Assembly: GCA_036011085.1 (NCBI GenBank)
Contig: DASCMS010000018.1
Location: forward strand, 135,626 to 199,625
Length of the DNA: 64,000 nt
Reading direction: 5' to 3'
From: UBA8231 sp036011085
GTDB lineage: Bacteria; Latescibacterota; UBA2968; UBA8231
How positions within the stretch are numbered: the stretch's first letter is position 1; each line of letters opens with the position of its first letter. This document shows, piece after piece, positions 51,578 to 60,125 of the stretch. Position numbers and translations under genes: made by a program. The notes beneath the pieces are model-generated. The model saw nothing but the letters and a program-made list of their open reading frames with translations, did no database searches and was not told the origin of the DNA.

Positions 51578-52713
51578 TCACCGGCTGCCCCGCAGCAGGA
51601 GGAGGAGAAGAGCACAACCGAGGAAGCAGCCGAGGGTGGGAATCAGGAAGATGGCGCTCCAGTCGTGGCCCCCTGCGGCCCGTTCGTGGTAATCGTAGGC
51701 CATACCGGTGAGCCAGTGGCCGGCCAGGGCCCCGAGCCCGGAGTTGACGAACACGAGCAGGGACTGGGCACTGGCCCGTCGCTGACGCGGCGCCAGGGCC
51801 TCGATGGCGACAACACTCCCCATGCTGAAGAAGGTGAAACCGATGCCATGGAGGGTCTGGGCAGTGACGACGAACCAGACCGGTTCGCCAAGGGAGAAGA
51901 CGCCGAAGCGCACGCCGAGGGCGGCGGCGCCGAGACAGATCGTCCATCTCGAGCCGAGGACGCGCAGGCTGGCTGCCAGAATCAGCATGGCGCCGATCTC
52001 GACGACCTGGCCGAGGCTCATCGCCGCCGTCGACAGGCTCGATGTCAGGCCGATGCCGTAGGGGTCAGAGAAGAACAGGAATCCCAGGTTGTAGAAGAAG
52101 GGGCGCATCACGGAGACAAGCAGGGACACGGAAAAAAGTATCAGGAAGGGGCGGGACTCCAGCAGCAGACGGAAACCGTCGAGCCAGGCCAGCGGTCTTC
52201 GCGTGGTCTGTCCCGGTGGCGTGCGTGATTGCGTCCCGCCTGCCACGTATCCCAGAAATGCAGGTGCAGGCTGAGAGCCCAGCTGATGGCAACCCAGCCC
52301 ACGGTGCCCCAGGCCCGCACAAAACCGATCCGTCGCGAGTCCGGTTGGTGATAGAGGGCGACGACATTGCTCAACCCCATGGTTGGTACGTGGACGATCT
52401 GGAACAGCAGCATGGTCAGCCACAGCGATTCAAAAGAGGCCTGCTGATATCCCCACCACAGAAGTGGCGCACAGCTCAGGTAGCACAGTCCCATGATGCG
52501 CTGCGTCGGCAGGAAGTGGTCGGCCAGCCAGCCGGCGATGACGGGGGAGACCAGGGCAGCCAAGGCACCGGTGCCGTAGACCCATGAGATCTGCGTGCCG
52601 CTGAATCCCAACTCCCGCATGTGTCCACCCAGCAGGATCGTCTGGGCACCGAACACCGAAAACTGCAGGAAATACATGGCCGACAGGCGCACGGCCACCG
52701 AGCGTGGGCTCAA
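51578..52713 (-). pseudogene. MFS transporter split by a frameshift
   Basis: The first half (TTG 52713 down to about 52220) reads LSAMYFLQFSVFGAQTILLGG and FLPTQRIMGLCYLS; the second half (about 52260 to 51578) continues in another frame with LVSVMRPFFYNLGFLFFSD, GIGFTFFSMGSVVAIE and LVFVNSGLGALAGHWL. Together they give about twelve membrane helices, as in nucleoside/H+ symporter-like MFS proteins. Both frames are protein-like near 52190-52260, so the shift is there. It is a real mutation or an assembly error. The start overlaps the mnmG stop (TTGA). Confidence 0.75.
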
Positions 52714-54620
52714 GGACTGTCCTCGATAGCTCCGGACAGGGGTCGTCTGCCGCGGGCGTGCAGCAGGACCATCAGGGCGGAGATATCCGCCGGGGAGACG
52801 CCCGAGATGCGTGAAGCCTGGCCCAGGGTGCGGGGGGTCAGACGCGCCAACTTATGCCGAGCTTCCATCGACAGGGGCGTTGCCTCTGTCGAGTAGTCGA
52901 AGTCCACCGGAATGAGGTGAGACTCCATGCGCTTGAGTCGCTCCACCTCGACGGACTGGCGGTCGATGTAGCCAGCGTACTTGGTTTCGGCTTCGACCCG
53001 CTCGGCAGCGTGTGCCGTCAGCGGCTCGGCCGGTGGCGCCAGGGCGACGATGTCGGCGTAATCGATCTCCGGCCGTCGCAGCAGATCGAGCAGCGGTGCC
53101 GGCTCTCGGAGGGGTGTCGTGCCTCGCTCCGCCAACAGGTCATTCACACGATCTGACACGGCCAGACGCTGGACACCCAGTCGTTCCAGTTCGGCAGCCA
53201 CCTGTGCTTTCTTGGCGGCGAACTTCGCCCAGATGTCATCTGCCACCATGCCGAAGCTCCGACCGAAGTCCATAAGCCGTTCATCGGCGTTGTCCTCGCG
53301 CAGCAGCAAGCGGTACTCGGCGCGAGACGTGAAGATGCGGTAGGGCTCACTCGTCCCCTTGGTGACCAGGTCGTCGATCAGGACGCCGATGTAGGCCTGC
53401 GAACGGTCGAGGACAAAGGGCTCCTCGCCGCGGGATTTAAGGACCGCATTCACCCCTGCCATCAGTCCCTGAGCTCCGGCCTCCTCGTATCCTGTGGTGC
53501 CGTTGATCTGGCCGGCAAAAAACAACCCGCCCACACGCTTTGTCTCCAGCCAGGCGTGCAGCTGCGTCGGGTCGGCATAGTCGTATTCGACAGCGTAGGC
53601 AGGGCGCATGATCTCAGCGCGTTCCAGACCGGGGAGCGTGCGCAGGATGGGCAGCTGCACGTCCTCCGGCAGGCTCATCGACAGACCGTTGATGTAGTAT
53701 TCCCGGGTCCGCAGCCCTTCGGGTTCGATGAAGATCTGGTGCCGCTCCTTGTCGGCGAAGCGCACGATCTTGTCTTCGATCGAGGGGCAGTAGCGGGGCC
53801 CCACCCCCTCGATGCGGCCGGAGTACATGGCCGACCGTTCGAGATTGTCGCGGATCAGGGCGTGGGTGTCGTGGTTGGTATAGGTGATGTGGCAGGGCCG
53901 CTGCGGCAGGGGAGGACGATCGCAGGCATAGGAGAAGGTGCGCGGCGGGTCATCTCCAGGCTGCTGCTCCAGAGCCTCGAAGTCGATACTGCGACCGTTG
54001 ACGCGTGGCGGCGTACCCGTCTTCAGGCGCCCCATGGTGAAGCCCATTGCCACCAGATCTTGTGCGGCGCGATCGGCTGAGGATTCTCCCGACCTGCCCG
54101 CGGCACAGCTGAAGTCGCCCACGTGAATCTTGCCACGCAGAAAGGTGCCGGCTGTCAGCACGACGGTGCGCCCTTCGTAGAGCATACCGCCCTGCACGCC
54201 GATGCCCCGCACCCTGTCGCCATCGACGATGAGGCTCTCCATCACACCCTGACGGACGTCGAGCCCGGCCTGGTTTTCGCAGGTGTATTTCAGTTCGAAC
54301 TGGTAGACCTTCTTGTCGCACTGGGCGCGGCAGGCGCGCACCGCCGGGCCCCGCTTCATGTTGAGTCGACGAAACTGGATCCCGGCGTGGTCGGTGTTGA
54401 GTGCCATCTCACCGCCGAGAGCGTCGATCTCCTTCACCAGGTGGCCCTTGCCGATGCCGCCGATGGCGGGATTACACGACATCTGGCCGATCGTGTCCAG
54501 GTTCATCGTCAGCAGCAGGACATGGGAGCCCATGCGGGCCGCGGCGAGGGCCGCCTCGGTGCCCGCATGCCCGCCACCCACGACGATGACGTCGTAGGAT
54601 TTCGGCTGGGTCGTGGACAT
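52710..54620 (-). CDS. mnmG: tRNA uridine-5-carboxymethylaminomethyl modification enzyme
   Basis: 636 residues from ATG 54620; a frame to 54698 is longer but adds no conserved sequence. FAD-binding VIVVGGGHAGTEAALAAARMG (about 12-32), the CNPAIGGIGKGHLVKEIDALGGEM signature, GTFLRGKIHVGD, RLKTGTPPR and GLFFAGQINGTTGYEEAGAQG are all present, as is the C-terminal GVSPADISALMVLL helix domain. It works with MnmE to modify U34 of certain tRNAs. Downstream of the homocysteine methyltransferase gene. Confidence 0.97.
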   Translation of the reverse strand: MSTTQPKSYDVIVVGGGHAGTEAALAAARMGSHVLLLTMNLDTIGQMSCNPAIGGIGKGHLVKEIDALGGEMALNTDHAGIQFRRLNMKRGPAVRACRAQCDKKVYQFELKYTCENQAGLDVRQGVMESLIVDGDRVRGIGVQGGMLYEGRTVVLTAGTFLRGKIHVGDFSCAAGRSGESSADRAAQDLVAMGFTMGRLKTGTPPRVNGRSIDFEALEQQPGDDPPRTFSYACDRPPLPQRPCHITYTNHDTHALIRDNLERSAMYSGRIEGVGPRYCPSIEDKIVRFADKERHQIFIEPEGLRTREYYINGLSMSLPEDVQLPILRTLPGLERAEIMRPAYAVEYDYADPTQLHAWLETKRVGGLFFAGQINGTTGYEEAGAQGLMAGVNAVLKSRGEEPFVLDRSQAYIGVLIDDLVTKGTSEPYRIFTSRAEYRLLLREDNADERLMDFGRSFGMVADDIWAKFAAKKAQVAAELERLGVQRLAVSDRVNDLLAERGTTPLREPAPLLDLLRRPEIDYADIVALAPPAEPLTAHAAERVEAETKYAGYIDRQSVEVERLKRMESHLIPVDFDYSTEATPLSMEARHKLARLTPRTLGQASRISGVSPADISALMVLLHARGRRPLSGAIEDSP

Positions 54621-54634
54621 CGGGGGGTGTGTGA

Positions 54635-55639
54635 TCAGGACTGCAGGTGGGACAGCTGCGTCCGGAAGGAGCGGATATGATCCGGACTCGTGCCGCAACA
54701 GCCACCGATGAGCCAGGCGCCGGCGCCGTTCAGATCCTCCAGGCCGGCAGCCATCTCCTCCGGATCCTGCAGGTAGTAGGTCTGCTGCGTCTCGCGGTCC
54801 ATCTTCGGCAGGCCGGCATTCGGGAAGGCCGTCAGACGGAGTCCGGCGTACCCTCGTGCCTCGAGCACCGCCTTCATCTGCCGCGTGCCTTCGATGGCGT
54901 AGGCCATGCCGGAGTGATCCTCACGCGACGATTCGGCGCCGCAGTTGAGGCCGATCATCTGCACGAAAGGCAGCAGGTCGACGCCCTCGGAGTGCTGTCC
55001 CGAGGCCAGAATGTCGACGGCATCGGCGGGGGAGTGACCCCAGTCGGTCCGGTAAACAACGTCACCCGTCTTGCGATCCTGGGTGAACTTGTAGGTCAGA
55101 CTGACGCCGATGGGCAGACCGAACTGGCGGGCCACGTCGACGGCAATGGCCGCCTCGCGGGCGGAGAACATGGTCTCGGCAAGGAACAGGTCGACACCCG
55201 TCTCAGCCAAGGCCTCCGCCACCCGCAGGTGAGCCTCCCGGACGCGGCTGTCGGCGATGCCGAATTCGGTGTCGCCGGCGTCGGCCTCGATGGCCCCCGG
55301 TGAGGGGCCCAGAGAGCCGGCAACGAAAACGTCGCGCTCGCTCTCGTCGGCCGCCCGGCGAGCCAATTGACCGCCCAGTCGGGCCAGTTCGGCCGAGGTG
55401 GTATCCCCGGCGTTGGCCATCTCCAGATGCAGATCGGAGGCGACGAAGGTGTTCGTCTCGATCATCTCCGAGCCGGCGGCGATGTAGGCGCTGTGCACGT
55501 CGACGACAGCGGCGCCGTGTGACTTGTTCGCCATGGCACTGTTGGGTAGTTCGACGCCACGCTCAAAGAGCTGTGTGCCGAAGCCACCGTCGAAGAGGAC
55601 GGGCGTCGGGTCGCTGAGTCTGGCGGAAAAGGTCTGCAC
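54635..55639 (-). CDS. Homocysteine S-methyltransferase-like (MetH N-terminal-type) enzyme
   Basis: 334 residues, a single Hcy-binding TIM barrel. The zinc ligands are C233 in IGLNCGAES and C314/C315 in IGGCCGTSPDHI. The start is FDGGFGTQLFERG. The usual donors are methylcobalamin, methyl-corrinoid protein or S-methylmethionine. Co-transcription with a separate corrinoid protein and its activase suggests a stand-alone methionine-synthase module. The start is GTG 55639. Confidence 0.9.
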   Translation of the reverse strand: MQTFSARLSDPTPVLFDGGFGTQLFERGVELPNSAMANKSHGAAVVDVHSAYIAAGSEMIETNTFVASDLHLEMANAGDTTSAELARLGGQLARRAADESERDVFVAGSLGPSPGAIEADAGDTEFGIADSRVREAHLRVAEALAETGVDLFLAETMFSAREAAIAVDVARQFGLPIGVSLTYKFTQDRKTGDVVYRTDWGHSPADAVDILASGQHSEGVDLLPFVQMIGLNCGAESSREDHSGMAYAIEGTRQMKAVLEARGYAGLRLTAFPNAGLPKMDRETQQTYYLQDPEEMAAGLEDLNGAGAWLIGGCCGTSPDHIRSFRTQLSHLQS

Positions 55640-55650
55640 AGGGGGGCCTT

Positions 55651-57306
55651 TCAGGTGGTGAAGCGGTCGGGCATGGGATTGTACATGCAGCCGTCGACGA
55701 AGGCGTTGAAGAACTCCGGATTCGTCTCCAGTTCGACGTGCTCGACCTGCTGACAGACGCGCTCGAGCTCGGCCCGTCGTGTGCGATCCAGCAGGGCCTC
55801 GCGAGCGCCCTGCATGGCGGCGTTGCCCACCTTGACGATACGTTCGGCCGGTACCGGCGCCAGGAACCCGATGGCCACGGCGCTGGCGACGTCGATGTAA
55901 TTGGCGAAGCCGCCGGCCAGGTAGAGCGTCGAGACATCCGCCGGGTCGATACCAAACTCCTTCATCAGCAGGTACTGGCCGCAGTAGTTGGCCGCTTTCG
56001 CTTGGGCCAGGTGACTGGCGTCCTCGCCGGAGAAAGTGATGCCCTGATCCGGCGCTACGCTGATGTGTGCGGTCCGAGCCGCGTCTTCACCTGCTTCCTG
56101 CAGAGTGCCCCGTTCCGACATCATACCGGTGCGACGCAGTTCGGCGAGCAGATCGATGAGTCCGGAGCCGCAGATGCCTACCGGATCCGCATCGCCGATG
56201 GTCGAATTCTGGAAGACGCCGTCGGCATCGATCCGTACGGTTTCGATGGCCCCCTCATATCCGGGGATTCCGTAGCGTACGAGACCCCCCTCGAAGGCCG
56301 GTCCCGCAGGTGAGGAGGCGGTGAGCATACGGCCGCGACCGGCGATGACGACCTCCGTATTGGTGCCGACGTCGACGAGCATGACAACATCGTCGCGATC
56401 GCCACTCATCATGTCGCAGGCGACCAGGTCGGCGGCGGTATCGGCGCCCACATGGCTGGCGATGAGAGGCAGCCCGTACACGCGAGTGTTGATGTTGCAG
56501 CGAATCCCGAGACGTCGGGATCTGTCGGTGTGGGCGGTGTGCTCACGCTCGCCGTCGAGAAAGGCCTGCTCGATCGTCGACTTGTAGGGTCGGGTGCCGA
56601 TGGGCTGGACGTCGAGTCGGAACAGCAGATCACGCATCGTCGAGTTGCCGGCGATGGTGATCTCGTAGATCTCCTGGCGGGCAAAGCCGAAGCGCTCCCC
56701 GAGAGAGGCGATGTGCCGGTTCAGGGCGGTGACCACCGACTTCTGCAGCTCCCCCTGGTGGGGGCCGCCGTCGTAGGAGATGCGGTTCATCACATCGGAC
56801 CCGCCAAAGCGCTGCGGGTTCTCGAAGGCAGAGACGGAGAGGCTCTCACCGGACTCCAGGTCGACAAGATCCATAGCCACCGTCGTCGTGCCGAGATCGA
56901 TGGCAAGTCCCAGGACATGGCCGCGAAAACGGTCGACCACCTCACCATCGTAGAGGATGTCATCGCCTTGCCGGGTGACAACAGGATCCAGCTTGACGCT
57001 GCGCTCGCGCCCTTCTGAAAGGATTTTGGGTGAGCGCCTCAGGGGTTCGAATTCGATGTCTTCGTCGGTGCGCTCCACAAGAGCCTGGCAGGCCAGACGA
57101 TAGGGATCGCGCAGGAAGGCCTCCGCGTCGGTGCGCGCATTCAGTGAACTCATGCCGGATGATACATCGACGACACATTCATGGCAGTAGGCGTTGCGCA
57201 GGCAGGAAGTGGGGACCGGCAAGCGTTCGTCGTCGGCGTAGTCGAACAGTGAGCGACCCACTTCGAGAGGTCGAGGCGTGCCGCTGGAGGACTTGATGAA
57301 GGCCAT
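55651..57306 (-). CDS. Corrinoid activation protein (ASKHA domain, RamA/RACE-like) with 2Fe-2S domain
   Basis: 551 residues. The N-terminal ferredoxin-like domain has C35, C41, C44 (TSCLRNAYCHEC) and C73. The ASKHA/DUF4445 domain (about 130-530) has the ATP-binding LGLAIDLGTTTVAMDL and VMLVDVGTNTEVVI phosphate loops. Such proteins reduce inactive Co(II) corrinoid back to Co(I) with ATP. It is 38 bases downstream of the Cys-rich small gene and upstream of the homocysteine methyltransferase gene. Confidence 0.93.
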   Translation of the reverse strand: MAFIKSSSGTPRPLEVGRSLFDYADDERLPVPTSCLRNAYCHECVVDVSSGMSSLNARTDAEAFLRDPYRLACQALVERTDEDIEFEPLRRSPKILSEGRERSVKLDPVVTRQGDDILYDGEVVDRFRGHVLGLAIDLGTTTVAMDLVDLESGESLSVSAFENPQRFGGSDVMNRISYDGGPHQGELQKSVVTALNRHIASLGERFGFARQEIYEITIAGNSTMRDLLFRLDVQPIGTRPYKSTIEQAFLDGEREHTAHTDRSRRLGIRCNINTRVYGLPLIASHVGADTAADLVACDMMSGDRDDVVMLVDVGTNTEVVIAGRGRMLTASSPAGPAFEGGLVRYGIPGYEGAIETVRIDADGVFQNSTIGDADPVGICGSGLIDLLAELRRTGMMSERGTLQEAGEDAARTAHISVAPDQGITFSGEDASHLAQAKAANYCGQYLLMKEFGIDPADVSTLYLAGGFANYIDVASAVAIGFLAPVPAERIVKVGNAAMQGAREALLDRTRRAELERVCQQVEHVELETNPEFFNAFVDGCMYNPMPDRFTT

Positions 57307-57343
57307 GTGTTGGGATGTAACTCTCAGTGGAGGTGGGCGTGGA

Positions 57344-57637
57344 TCAGGTCTGACGGTTCTGACGCTCGAGACGCTCTCGAGCTGCGTTCAAGGTGCGAGG
57401 ATCGGATTCCCAGGCGCTACGATAATCGAAGACACCGTCGTGGCCACACATGGAGTCTTTGTGGTCCTCACAGTCTGACTGGTTCCGGCAGCGAAACTTC
57501 GCCGTACAGTGATCGTGCCGATCGCGGTAGGGACACCGCGTTGAAGCCTGCGCATCGGCTTGCGTGACGATCCCGGAGAGGATTTCCGTGAGACGATCGA
57601 AGCGCTCCTGTACCTCTTGCGGTGTTGTCTCTCTCAC
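57344..57637 (-). CDS. Small Cys/His-rich protein in the corrinoid methyltransferase operon
   Basis: 97 residues from GTG 57637, overlapping the corrinoid-protein stop as GTGA, so translation is coupled. Its Cys are C35, C44, C50, C56 and C64, with His at 41, 43, 59 and 66 (RCPYRDRHDHC, KFRCRNQSDCEDH, DSMCGHDG). An N-terminal amphipathic helix (QEVQERFDRLTEIL) is followed by a possible metal or Fe-S site. No family is recognised. Its position between corrinoid protein and activase genes suggests a redox or metal helper; function is inferred only from context. Confidence 0.75.
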   Translation of the reverse strand: MRETTPQEVQERFDRLTEILSGIVTQADAQASTRCPYRDRHDHCTAKFRCRNQSDCEDHKDSMCGHDGVFDYRSAWESDPRTLNAARERLERQNRQT

Positions 57638-58386
57638 CGGGCAGGACTGCCGATCAGCCGCTGCGCCAGAGAGACACACTCGAGGGCGTCCTTGCCGTAG
57701 CCGTCGGCTCCCATGTCATCGGCAAACTCCTGTGTCACCGGGGCGCCACCGACGATGATCTGGACGTCTTCGCGCAGATCCGCATCGATGAATGCCTCGA
57801 TCGTCCGGCCCATACTGGGCATCGTCGTCGTCAACAGGGCGGACATGCCCATCAGTTTCGCCCCCGACTCCTCCACCGCGTCGATGAACTCGTCCGCCGA
57901 CGTGTCCACACCCAGATCGACGACATCGAAACCGGCGCCATTGAGCATCATGATACAAAGGTTCTTGCCGATGTCGTGCAGATCGCCTTTGACGGTGCCC
58001 ATGACTACGGTGCCGGCCTTCTCGATGCCGGATGCCGACAGGACAGGCTCGATGTGTGCCATACCCGCCTTCATGGCCCGGGCACAGGCGAGCACCTCGG
58101 GGACAAAGATGAAGTTCTCGCGGAACTTGATACCGACGATACCCATGGCGGCGATGAGGCCCTCATCCATCACCTCCAGAGCCTCGGTCCCGGCAGCGAT
58201 GGCCTGCGCCGCAAGCTCATCCACCCTGTGGTGCTCCCCTTCGATGAGGGCGGCGGCCATGTCCTGGTGCAGGGGTTTCGCCGCTGCGAAGATGCCGATG
58301 AGACGTTCGATCTCGGTCTCCTGTTCGACATACTCCTCGATCTCTCGGCGAATGCTCTCGTTCTGGATGTCGGACAGCTCAGCCAC
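57634..58386 (-). CDS. Corrinoid protein (methyl-group carrier, MtaC/MtbC-like)
   Basis: 250 residues from GTG 58386 (GAGAGAG upstream), overlapping the UroD-type gene by 8 bases. The helical cap (about 30-115) precedes the Rossmann B12 domain, with the base-off signature GDLHDIGKN (residues 134-142; H137 the cobalt ligand), SALLTTTM and VGGAPVTQEFA. It carries the methyl group between the UroD-type methyltransferase and an acceptor. The protein-like region ends at the stop 57634. Confidence 0.95.
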   Translation of the reverse strand: MAELSDIQNESIRREIEEYVEQETEIERLIGIFAAAKPLHQDMAAALIEGEHHRVDELAAQAIAAGTEALEVMDEGLIAAMGIVGIKFRENFIFVPEVLACARAMKAGMAHIEPVLSASGIEKAGTVVMGTVKGDLHDIGKNLCIMMLNGAGFDVVDLGVDTSADEFIDAVEESGAKLMGMSALLTTTMPSMGRTIEAFIDADLREDVQIIVGGAPVTQEFADDMGADGYGKDALECVSLAQRLIGSPAR

Positions 58387-59413
58387 TGATCTCTCTCGTC
58401 TTGTGCCAATCCCGAACGGCCTGGGGTATGGCTTTGAGGTTTTCGATCGATGTCTGCAGGGGGATGGCGCACTCGGGACCGATGAGCTGCACTCCCGCAT
58501 CGAGGTTCTGCATGACCTCGGAGGCCACCACTTCTTCGCCTTTGGCGAACAGAGTCTCGGGATTGTTGATATTGCCCACCAGACTGATGCGCTCGCCGAC
58601 AATGTCCATCGACTCTCCCGGGTCGTTCTTCGAGTCGAAGTGGAAGGCGGCCATTCCGGTCTGGGCGATGTATTCCATGCGGTCCACGGTGCGGCCACAG
58701 ATATGCAGGATGATCGGGCAGGTGATGCGCTCGGCGAACTCGATGTGCAGATCCCGCAGGTACCTCTGGTAGTATTCGCCGCTCACCAGGTCGCCGGTGG
58801 CATGATCGGGCAAGGTCACGGCATCGGCGCCGGCCTCGATCTGGGCCAGACCGAAGTCGACGGTGACCGACTTGAGCTTGTCGAGGATCCGTTTCGTCTG
58901 ATCGGGATCGTCGAGAGACATCAGCAGGAAGGCCTCCACGCCAAAGCAGTGATAGGCCAGCGACCAGGGGCCCATCGTCTTGCCGATGATGGCCACCTCG
59001 TCACCATACTCCCGCCGCAGGATGCTGATCGCCTCCAAAACGCAGCTCGTATCCTGATGGGTGAGCAGATCGGCGGGGATGACGATGTCATCGAAGGACT
59101 GCCAGATGGGCTGTGCCATCTTCACCGTAGGCCAGTTGTCCTTCTGTTCCCACTGCATGCGACAGCCGAGGGCGGACGACTCCTGGATGATGGAGAAGAC
59201 CGGCATGATGCTGTCGAAGCCCAGTTCGGTGTAGCCCGTCGCCGCCAGACGGGCCATCAGTTCCGGATCACGGTTGGCCTGAGGGAATGGTGCGTCCACC
59301 AGATCCATCAATTCCACTGTGGCGACAGATGTCGGGTTGCACACCGGCGTGCGGTCCACAGGCTGGCGGCGGAGTGCGGCCAGTACACGTTCGCGGGAGG
59401 TCATCACTTTCAT
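58379..59413 (-). CDS. UroD-family (MtaA/CmuA-type) corrinoid methyltransferase
   Basis: 344 residues from ATG 59413 (alternative ATG 59404). The UroD fold is shown by VLAALRRQPVDRTPV and IGKTMGPWSLAYH. The methyltransferase zinc ligands H237 and C239 (ILHICGRTVD) and C315 (GPECAIP) are present, whereas heme-pathway UroD lacks them. It moves a methyl group to or from the corrinoid protein, which is encoded by the next gene. The methyl donor is unknown; methylated amines, ethers or halides are possible. Confidence 0.92.
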   Translation of the reverse strand: MKVMTSRERVLAALRRQPVDRTPVCNPTSVATVELMDLVDAPFPQANRDPELMARLAATGYTELGFDSIMPVFSIIQESSALGCRMQWEQKDNWPTVKMAQPIWQSFDDIVIPADLLTHQDTSCVLEAISILRREYGDEVAIIGKTMGPWSLAYHCFGVEAFLLMSLDDPDQTKRILDKLKSVTVDFGLAQIEAGADAVTLPDHATGDLVSGEYYQRYLRDLHIEFAERITCPIILHICGRTVDRMEYIAQTGMAAFHFDSKNDPGESMDIVGERISLVGNINNPETLFAKGEEVVASEVMQNLDAGVQLIGPECAIPLQTSIENLKAIPQAVRDWHKTREISG

Positions 59414-59423
59414 CGGTCTGGCC

Positions 59424-60077
59424 TCAGTCCGCTTGGGCGCTCGGGGCCGACAGGGTTCCACGAGCCGACATGGCCTCCTGCTCCCGCACGATGGCGCGGA
59501 CATTCGGCGCCCGCACAAGGAGCAGGCCCACGAGCGCATCATGGCTGCAGCCGCACTCGAAGGCAACGCAGTCCTCCGTGTCTTCATCAGACACAACACG
59601 GCGCATGTCCCCGAGCTTCAGCAGGCCGTTGACGATCACACCCACGCGACGAGGGCCTTGAGAGTCCGGATCATCGCCGGCGCTCCGTACGCGATACTGG
59701 CCATCGCCGAGAGGGTCGACCTCGATCGTCAGGCCTGACTTGCGGTCGACAGTGGTCAGGGGATGCGCGCTGCGAGGGGCTGACAGGTCGAGTTTGACCG
59801 CCTCCAGGAAGGTCCTGCGTACCGCCAGAGCATGCTCGGACCCGCAGGGAAAGCGCAAACGGTTCCCGGGGCGGCGCTCGAGGCCACCAAGAGTGACCAT
59901 GGTCTCGGCGATGCTGTCGATCCGCTCGCCGGCGCCGTCGCGCGCGCTGTAGGTGTGTACGAGCAGGGCGGCTCCATCGGTGTCAGCCTGCCGGTACAGA
60001 GCGACGCTGATGTTGTGAAAATGCCCGTCCATGGGCACCAGTTCGACGCGTGTTCCGATATTGGAAATGATGGCCAT
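59424..60077 (-). CDS. Uncharacterised protein heading the corrinoid methyltransferase operon
   Basis: 217 residues from ATG 60077, stop 10 bases before the UroD-type start, so it is probably the first gene of the operon. No signal peptide. Recognisable patterns are VELVPMDGHFHNISVALY at the start and a CVAFECGCSHDALVGLLLV motif (Cys-x3-F-x-Cys-x-Cys) near residue 175. No family is recognised. It could be a redox, sensor or substrate-binding partner of the demethylase system. Confidence 0.75.
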   Translation of the reverse strand: MAIISNIGTRVELVPMDGHFHNISVALYRQADTDGAALLVHTYSARDGAGERIDSIAETMVTLGGLERRPGNRLRFPCGSEHALAVRRTFLEAVKLDLSAPRSAHPLTTVDRKSGLTIEVDPLGDGQYRVRSAGDDPDSQGPRRVGVIVNGLLKLGDMRRVVSDEDTEDCVAFECGCSHDALVGLLLVRAPNVRAIVREQEAMSARGTLSAPSAQAD

Positions 60078-60125
60078 GTCGGAGTTGAAATATGCCCGTT
60101 GCCCCGCATGAGGGCAACGCGACGA

